From Ganoderma boninense (taxonomy: Eukaryota; Basidiomycota; Agaricomycetes; Polyporales; Polyporaceae), in the NCBI GenBank assembly GCA_002900995.3, contig CM035307.1, positions 186,001 through 250,000 on the forward strand: a stretch of DNA of 64,000 nucleotides, given 5' to 3'. The translations under genes and the position numbers were made by a program. Positions 57,726 to 64,000 of the stretch are shown piece after piece. How positions within the stretch are numbered: position 1 is the first letter of the stretch; the number at the start of each line of letters is the position of its first letter. The notes below the pieces were generated by a model that worked only from the letters and a program-made list of their open reading frames with translations, was not told where the DNA came from and ran no database searches.

Positions 57726-59192
57726 ATGTCCCCCTCCACTCAAGCCATCAGTCTATCTATCCCGTCTAGTGTGTACTCCTCTGGCAGCCAGGTCAAGGGC
57801 GAGGTTTTGCTGGACTTTCGGCAGTTGACGCAGGACAAGATCCAGGAGGTCCATGTCAAGCTCAGGGGGTTTGCTCAGACGTACGTCCATTCGCTCATAA
57901 TTAGCTGTCTTCGACCCGTGTATCAACTCCTCTTTGACGGGGGGGTAGGATGATAACGCGCGACAAGACGACTCTGCGCGAGGTGCAGCCCCTCATCTAT
58001 AGCAATCTCTCCGTCTGGTCGCACGGCAGCGAATATCCCGCACCCGGCTCCGACCACCTCCGTCTCCCATTCTGCTTTCGCCTACCCGATACACTCCCGC
58101 CATCCTTCCAGTACCATGGCTTCCAGAAATCGGCATCCGTGATGTACTCGGTGACCGCCGTCGGCGTACGCCCCGGCACGTTCCAGATGAACCGGCGGAT
58201 ACGCACCCCGCTGGTGATCCTGCCCATGGACCAGCTGGGCATGCAAGTACGGCGTGCGCTGCCCTCGGCGAGCTTCCGGACGGTGTACGTGAGGAGAAGA
58301 TGCGGCGAGGGTTGTGGGGAGACTACGCAACTGCGCGGGTGGAGGTGCGTCTGTCCGAATTCCATTTTCAGCGTGCGTGTGTGCCTCGAACCCGTGCCGA
58401 CGCGGCTGGCGTGCAGTTTTCCATCCCGGACGTCAGGGTGCTGCCGCTCTTCTGCGACATTCCGTATCAGATCAAGATCGTGACCACCACGGCGCCGCTC
58501 ACTGCGGCGAAGGCCCACGCCTACCCCGCTGGGAAACCCATGTTCCCGTTGCCTCCTGCCGTGCACACCGACATCACCTTCAAGATGTGCCGGCGTGTGT
58601 ACATCCGCTCGAAGCGGTTCACGGCTGTGGGAGAGTCGGACGTCGCGTTCATCCTTGGGGAAGGCACGAACCCATCGAAGCCTCACCCTGCAGTGGTTAT
58701 GGAGGCGCAAGAGAAGGTCTGGGTACCACTCAAGTCGCCGGGCGAGAAGGACAAGGACGGGGCCGAGGAGCTGGGAGTGTGGGTCCAGCAGGTGAAGTTT
58801 ACGTCGAAAATGCGGATCACTGTGCCGCCGACGTTCGCCACGCGCCTGGTCCACTGCGAGGTGCGTCTCCGATCTCGGTTGCAGTTGTCTGAATGGTACT
58901 TATGAGGCGTGTAGCATTTTCTGTCTATGCATGTGCCATTTGCTGGACTCGGAAATAACCTGAAAGTCCGCGTGCCGGTAACGATCAGCTCTGGAATCGA
59001 TGCGTCGATGCAGCTCGACCAGCCAGGATCAAGTGTGGGCGATGGCGACGCACCACCCCCGCCACCGATGCTCGACCTTCCCCCGTATGTCCTCCCTAAT
59101 GACCTAATGACCACTCATCGAGATATCTGACCTGCAGAGCATACTGGGATGTGAACGACCGTGAATGGGGGAACCTTGACGAGAAGGACTGA
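57726..59192 (+). CDS. Arrestin-like protein E (divergent, PPAY tail)
   Basis: Starts MSPSTQAISLSIPSSVYSSG and continues VKGEVLLDFRQLTQDKIQEV. Exon 2 (about 57950-58345) has SVWSHGSEYPAPGSDHLRLP, FQYHGFQKSASVMYSVTAVG and KMRRGLWGDYATARVE. The block EEKMRRGLW is one base out of frame with the sequence before it (near 58288), so a frameshift or base error is present. Exon 3 starts near 58420 with FSIPDVRVLPLFCDIPYQI, and exon 4 (about 58913) has MHVPFAGLGNNLKVRVPVTI. The last intron joins DLPP to AYWDVNDREWGNLDEKD, giving PPAY; the stop is at 59190-59192. It is closest to types B and F in the LPPSF and IPDV segments. It has no second copy in the window. Confidence 0.8.
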
Positions 59193-59829
59193 ATGTAGCT
59201 TGAAACTCGTGATCTCATCGGTGCGCGTTTGATCTTGCTCCAATACCTTCACATCCAGATGTATCATCTATTGTATCGTATCGTATGTAGTTCTAAGGCT
59301 TGCGCATGCTTTAATGTCCATTGTTTACAGGTTAGCGAGTCCGGAATGCCCGAGCGCAACATGGTTCTTTATATCCGGTTGTCGGCGGATCAAGTACGTC
59401 AAAGTACGCGTTTGACAGGGAAGGTCAGCTGTGTCGCAGGATTGAGTACTCGGAGTATCCTTGGAAGCAGAGGCCACAGGTTTTGGACAATGTTGGCACC
59501 GAATACGGCGTGTAGCACTCTCCGACTTGAGCGAGCCGACTTGGACTGCACAGCCCGACTTCGTCCAAGTGAGCGCTGACAACGTATTCATTACCAGCGC
59601 GCAGGCCGCGACGATCTTCAGAATAAGCGCAAAGTGCTCGGCGTTGAAATTGCCCGCTACTTGATGGGTCCGGTCAGTACTGCAGGGCGATAATCGTGGG
59701 GGTTATGGCTCGTGGCGGTGCAGCGACATGAATGCCAAGTGCGTCGCAGGTTGACCGCAAGGCACATCGACCTGGTCCGATGGCGGATCGGCTTTATGTT
59801 GCATATCTGCAATGTACAAACTCTCCGGG
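59193..59829. other. Intergenic between arrestins E and F
   Basis: About 640 bp with no domain in any frame. It ends with a TATATAA box. Confidence 0.45.
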
Positions 59830-59836
59830 TATATAA
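59830..59836 (+). promoter_or_regulatory. TATA box of arrestin F
   Basis: TATATAA, 62 bp before the ATG at 59898. Confidence 0.55.
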
Positions 59837-59897
59837 CGACAGGTATTGGTATCCTTGAAGCATCATACCTCGAATACCCGTTCACGACAGACAACAG

Positions 59898-61331
59898 ATG
59901 AAGTTCATCGTCACTGGGGCTCCGTCTTGCTTCACCTTGCACATTCCGCCGGCGGTCTATGCTTCGGGCAGCACGCTCGAGGGCGAAGTCGAGATAACCT
60001 TCGCGAGCTGAACAACGACGAGGTCGAGGAGGTCCACGTCGAACTGCGTGGATCATCGTACACGTGTGTCCGAGCTGTACTCAGGATTCACCTAGACAGT
60101 TGCTGACACCAGTGCTCGTGCAGGTGGATATCTCGCGGCACCATCACCCTCCAGGAAACTGTCGACCTCGCCAACGACGATGTGTGCGTGTGGACTCGGG
60201 ACGGCCCGTACCCCCTTCCGGGCTCGAACACCGTCCGCATACCGTTCCGCTTCGTCATCCCCCAACGGATCCCTCCTTCCTTCAGCTACTGGACAATATT
60301 CCAGGGCGCACATGTTAGGTACTCGGTCGCAGCTGTCGGGGTGCGCAGGGGCGCACTCACCGTCAACAGGCGGCACCTAATTCCCCTCCCGGTCCTTCCG
60401 AGAGACGAGGCCGGCGCGGCCGTCAAGGACGCGTACGCGTCACACGGATGGAAGATGTTCGCAGTGGAGGACAAGATCCGCAAGGGCCTCTGGGGCGAAT
60501 ACTCAAAAGTACACATCGAGGTTCGCTTCATGCGTCGCTCCTTCATCCGGCCTGGTGCTGACATTACGGCGTTCAGCTCGCCCTCCCGAACGTGAAATCA
60601 CTACCCCTCTTCTCCGACATCCCCTATGTCATAACCATCACGACGACGACCGCGCCTCTCCCTCATGCTAAATCCCACGAGCACCGTCTCGGCGGCGGCG
60701 AGAAGGAGATATTCCCGCCCGTCCCGGGCGACCCTCACGAAATCGAGTTTGAGCTCCACCGCCTGGTGAAGTTCAGCGCGAAGATCGTGCCGAGCCTCGC
60801 GAGCGAAGACGTCGCGACGTTCCTCGGCGGCAAGAGCGAGAAACGGCCGCAGGTTCCCATCGCGGTCGACTTCTCGGCGCCACAGTGGGTGCAGTCTCAC
60901 GACTCTGATGGAGGGAAGCTTGGAACGGGGTCGTGGGTTCAGCGCGGGACGTACCGGTCTACATTCCGGCTGAACTGCTCGCCGACGTTCACTGTGGACA
61001 ACATCGACGCCTCGGTGCGTGCGTCGTGTGCTTGCTGGCCCTGTGCAAGAGTGGACTGACAGACCGCGAGCACAGTACACGCTCACCCTGAAGGTGCCGT
61101 TCCCGGGAATAGGCAACTCGGTGAAGTTGGAGGTCCCTGTCGTGATAACGTCCGGCATTACGAAGCCGCTCGTGCGAGACCCGTCGAGTGCGAGCAACGA
61201 GCCCCCGTTGTTAGATCTTCCTCCGTACGTATTCACTTCGTTCTCCTGTCAACAGAACCTTCTGAACACTTCTTAACGATAGCTCGTACTGGAACGCCGA
61301 TGACCAAGTCAACCATGCAGGCAAGGCATAG
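59898..61331 (+). CDS. Arrestin-like protein F (PPSY tail, one frame slip)
   Basis: Starts MKFIVTGAPSCFTLHIPPAV. Exon 1 then reads YASGSTLEGEVEITF and slips by one base near 60003, after which RELNNDEVEEVHVELRGSSY continues in another frame. Exon 2 (about 60124-60521) has WISRGTITLQETVDLANDDV, VWTRDGPYPLPGSNTVRIPF and KIRKGLWGEYSKVHIE. Exon 3 begins LALPNVKSLPLFSDIPYVI, and exon 4 (about 61076) has LKVPFPGIGNSVKLEVPVVI. The last intron (about 61227-61282) joins DLPP to SYWNADDQVNHAGKA, giving PPSY; the stop is at 61329-61331. Apart from the exon 1 slip it is well preserved. It is convergent with arrestin G. Confidence 0.8.
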
Positions 61332-61782
61332 GTCTTGATCCCGGCCTAGTAGCCGTACTGTGCGTTTCGGTGATGATAAGCTTGATTTGCTCTTCGCCCA
61401 TCTTGTAAAGTTGTTCCTCGAAAATAGGCATGTTTGAATTTGAGCTGACCTTCACGATCAGTCACAGAAACTTTGTGACGCCGTCTTCAGAGTTGGAGGT
61501 TGGTGGTCGACACACTGCATGCTAAGTGGCATGTTTGTGTTGTGCCGCGGAGGATAAACGGCAGACCGGCGTTGCGTTCAGCAGTGGGCATAATCTCGTA
61601 CAGTAAGTCCGAGACGTTGGCTATGTGCTTTAGATACTGGAATGTCGGCAAGCACACGGAGGCATCAGGAACATCTTGCCAAGGTTCATGCAAGCAGATC
61701 CACATGACAACTGCTCCCTCTGCAACATCCAGATCGGAGAGATATTACTGAGTTATAGGACGATCTGTACGAGACATGGGGT
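61332..61782. other. Convergent intergenic, arrestins F and G
   Basis: 450 bp with no gene; it must hold both 3' ends. An open frame at 61500-61751 shows no domain. Confidence 0.45.
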
Positions 61783-63538
61783 TTATGTTATCGACTTACC
61801 TGATAATCCAGAACCCAAACTAACCAGATCGTGCCCACTGCGGGTCCACCAGCTCGCAGGTTTGCTCGATACGTTAGAAGCAGGAACGCTCGGGCCCGGT
61901 GCTCCCTCTCCCTCGCGGCCGTCACGATAGACCGCGTCAAAGTACGTTCTAATCCGTCGTCAAGTCAGCAACCGAAAGCCTCAAGGCCACGAGCAGCGAA
62001 ACAGCACGCTCACGGCGGCCGGCTCTGAGCCCGCTCCTCCCGTCGGATTTCGGGCCTGGCTCCACCTGAAGCCTGAAAAGCGTCGGCTCCGGCGCGGGCC
62101 TCAGCCCCAAACGAAGTCGAAGTCGAAGTCGAAGTCGTCACATCCTCCATCGCGCAAGCAGCCGGGCTGGCCCCCCCACTCTTCCGTGGTGTCGCACAGT
62201 CGATGCCCGAGTCGAGAGTGACCGGGATCGAAACCTTGACGTCGTTCCCCACGCCCGGGAACGGCACATGCACCAACAGCGTGTACTGCCAGTGCGCGCG
62301 CGCAAAGGCGGGCAGTCAGCCAGCCCGCAAACAGGATGGAACGTCGACGGCCACGTACGGCACAGTCCACCATGTCGCTCGAGAACGTCGGCGGGAACTT
62401 GTTCAACTTGAGCGTCGGCTGAAGCGTCCAGTGCTGGACCCACCGCCCCATGTCGACCTTGTCCCCGTGCCGGATGTCGGCCTCCCAATGCTTGCAGTAC
62501 GAAGACGAGGACGGAAGCAGGTCCTCCTCCTTGATGCAGACGAGATTGATGTTGTTCGTCGAGTTCCAGGAGTCTCTTGTCGCCCTGACGCTGAACCGCT
62601 GCCGCATGTCGATGAAGATGGGGTTGTTGGCGTCGAAGGCGACCGCGGGGAAGATCGGCTTGCCCTCTGGGTGCTGCTCCGCCTTCGCGCGCGAGAGCCG
62701 GGCGGTCGTGGTCTCGATCTTGACGAGGACGGGGATGTCGACGCAGTGGGGCAGTATGCCGTACTCGTTCGGGATGAGGAACTGAAGCACCAAGGATGAG
62801 TAAGGCATTGTCAGACTGGCCCGGGCAGGCATTCATCGCCGACACACGGAGGAGAATGGCACTTGCCTCGACCCTTGCGGTGGAGTACTCGCCCCACAGC
62901 CCACGGCGCATCTGCTGATCCTTGTGGGCAGCCTTCCATGTCAACCCGCCCTCCAGTTTCCCCAGAGATCTAACGGACGTGCAGAGGCTGGGGTCGCCCC
63001 TCGAGACAACGACGAGTCTCTCGCGGATCCGCTTGTCCTTGGCGAAGACCGTCGCCGGACGGCGGGCGGTGGCTTCCACATGGTACACGATCGAGACGAA
63101 GTCATGCCACTCGTTCCAGAACACAGAGGGAAGGGTAGTGGGCCCTGAGGGCAGATGAAAGCGGAACGGCAGTCGGAGGATATTAGAGTCTGGCGGGGGA
63201 TACGTAGACCCTCGTGTCCACAGGGATTTCCTGCAGCACAGGAGCTCGTGCTTCTCGGTAAAGACGCGGTCGGACGAACTTGGCGTAGACCTGGTCACGA
63301 CACGAAACGCGGTCAGTACGGGATCCGAGAGGAAGGGAGCGGGAAAGACGTACACCCTGAGCGTCCCCCGGAACTCCACGACCACTTCGTCGATCTGCTC
63401 ATCCTGCACCTGTGGGAACTCCAACAGGACTTCGCCTTGGATGTCACTGCCAGGGCAATAGGTCGTGGGCGGAATCACCAGCGAAAACGGGTGGATGATG
63501 CGCGGAAGACTGGTTGAACAAGGTAGGTCAGACGACAT
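61783..63538 (-). CDS. Arrestin-like protein G (alpha-arrestin, PPTY)
   Basis: ATG is at 63536-63538 (MSSDLPCSTSLPRIIHPFSL). Another ATG in frame 9 bp upstream is possible, but C and D start at the equivalent of this one. Exon 1 has SLVIPPTTYCPGSDIQGEV, exon 2 has LWTRGSTYPPPDSNILRLPF and ends GLWGEYSTARVE, exon 3 begins FLIPNEYGILPHCVDIPVL, and exon 4 has VHVPFPGVGNDVKVSIPVTL followed by a Ser/Thr-rich linker. The phase-2 last intron joins RPP to TYFDAVYRDGREGEGAPG, giving PPTY. The tail then runs about 40 residues further to a stop at 61783-61785, longer than in the other members. All frames are open. It is the only intact member on the minus strand in this row. Confidence 0.85.
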
Positions 63539-63568
63539 TTTGCGCATGCCCCAAGCCACGGCAGGTTC

Positions 63569-63575
63569 TTATATA
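63569..63575 (-). promoter_or_regulatory. TATA box of arrestin G
   Basis: TATATAA on the minus strand, 30 bp before the ATG. Confidence 0.6.
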
Positions 63576-63833
63576 CATCGGAGGCGATGCAACAGAACGT
63601 GAAAGTTGGAGCACTGCATGGCGGTGCGAGTCAACTGCAAGCGAGGAGGCCTACGCATATGCTCGAGATGCCGCAGCCGTACGACCCCTCCGGATGCAAT
63701 TATTAGTCGTGTTTCATGCAGATCCATGTGACCACGCAAATGGTGAAGACAAGATGCACCCAGCCACCAACAGCGCCGAAATCACTGCAAAGCGTTGAAC
63801 CCCGTCAAAGCAGAAACAGAAGGGCCGTGACGC

Positions 63834-64000
63834 ATGTTGACAAGAACGGGGGGCCCCTGCTCCAAAGAAGCATACGGAGACCTCTCCTGTCGTCCAGGAG
63901 AACCTTTTCGGACATAGAGCAAGGTTGAGACATAGCCGGAGGTCTATCACGTCACCGTGCTCCTGCCAGGATGGGGTGGGGAGGATGGGCTTGTCCGGCG
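63834..64000 (-). pseudogene. Arrestin B exon 3 relic at window edge
   Basis: On the minus strand the sequence reads DKPILPTPSW, then IDLRLCLNLALCPKRFSWTT, matching arrestin B exon 3 (DKPVFPAPPQ, DFRLYRNLVLYPQGFGWTTD). It diverges within 60 bases further on. It may be the 3' end of a larger B-type gene outside the window, or a fragment. Confidence 0.55.

Noticed and set aside
62138..63559. A single 473-codon open frame on the minus strand
   Set aside because: It reads through the introns of arrestin G and switches to the wrong frame after exon 2; the spliced gene explains the conserved motifs better.
1..64000. CRISPR arrays, rRNA or tRNA genes, bacterial operons
   Set aside because: No regularly spaced repeats, rRNA segments or tRNA cloverleaf with A and B boxes were seen; the gene structure is eukaryotic.

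Overview
The window looks like nuclear DNA from a filamentous basidiomycete, probably an Agaricomycete. It is GC-rich, its introns are mostly 45-70 bp with GT..AG ends, and it carries a fungal-type Helitron, a RWD/IMPACT gene, a MLKL-like N-terminal domain and many arrestin-like genes. I cannot name the species. A run of 100 Ns at 18692-18791 marks a scaffold join, so the window is two contigs.

The dominant content is an arrestin-like gene cluster: 12 near-full genes and 5 fragments. I call the types A (5979, 21839-, 37881 and a 3' fragment at 9560), B (11668, 42559 and several relics), C (14523, 52653), D (17134, 55301), E (57726), F (59898) and G (61783-, minus strand). They share one architecture: a short N-terminal arrestin exon, a large second exon ending in a basic R/K-x-G-F/L/V-W-G-E-Y/H block, a third exon opening with I-P-x-x-x-x-x-P, and a fourth exon with a conserved PFxGxGN motif. 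A short last exon finishes a Pro-Pro-x-Tyr (or related) tail that is split by the last, phase-2 intron. This fits alpha-arrestins, the adaptors of Rsp5/Nedd4 ubiquitin ligases in endocytosis.

Left contig, plus strand: a four-TM membrane protein (cut by the window edge), a dynamin-like GTPase, arrestin A1, a kinase-like gene on the minus strand, an arrestin A fragment, a 692-bp Mutator-like element, then arrestins B, C and D up to the gap. Right contig: a degenerate repeat region; an inverted copy of arrestin A, dynamin and the four-TM gene (21.5-29.5 kb); a RWD/IMPACT (YIH1-like) gene; a single-pass membrane protein; a MLKL-NTD-like gene; then arrestins A, B, C, D, E, F and G. The right A-D block is a direct duplicate of the left A-D block. 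It is enlarged by three nested TIR transposons (40.07-42.09 kb) and by a complete 7219-bp Helitron (45396-52614).

The two copies of each duplicated block carry different single-base indels, often in homopolymers. Together with the N gap, this leaves open whether they are true paralogues or divergent haplotypes of a dikaryon placed in tandem. Having both copies is also what makes the transposon insertions provable: the empty site of the Helitron is visible base for base in the left copy, between A and T inside a TATA box.
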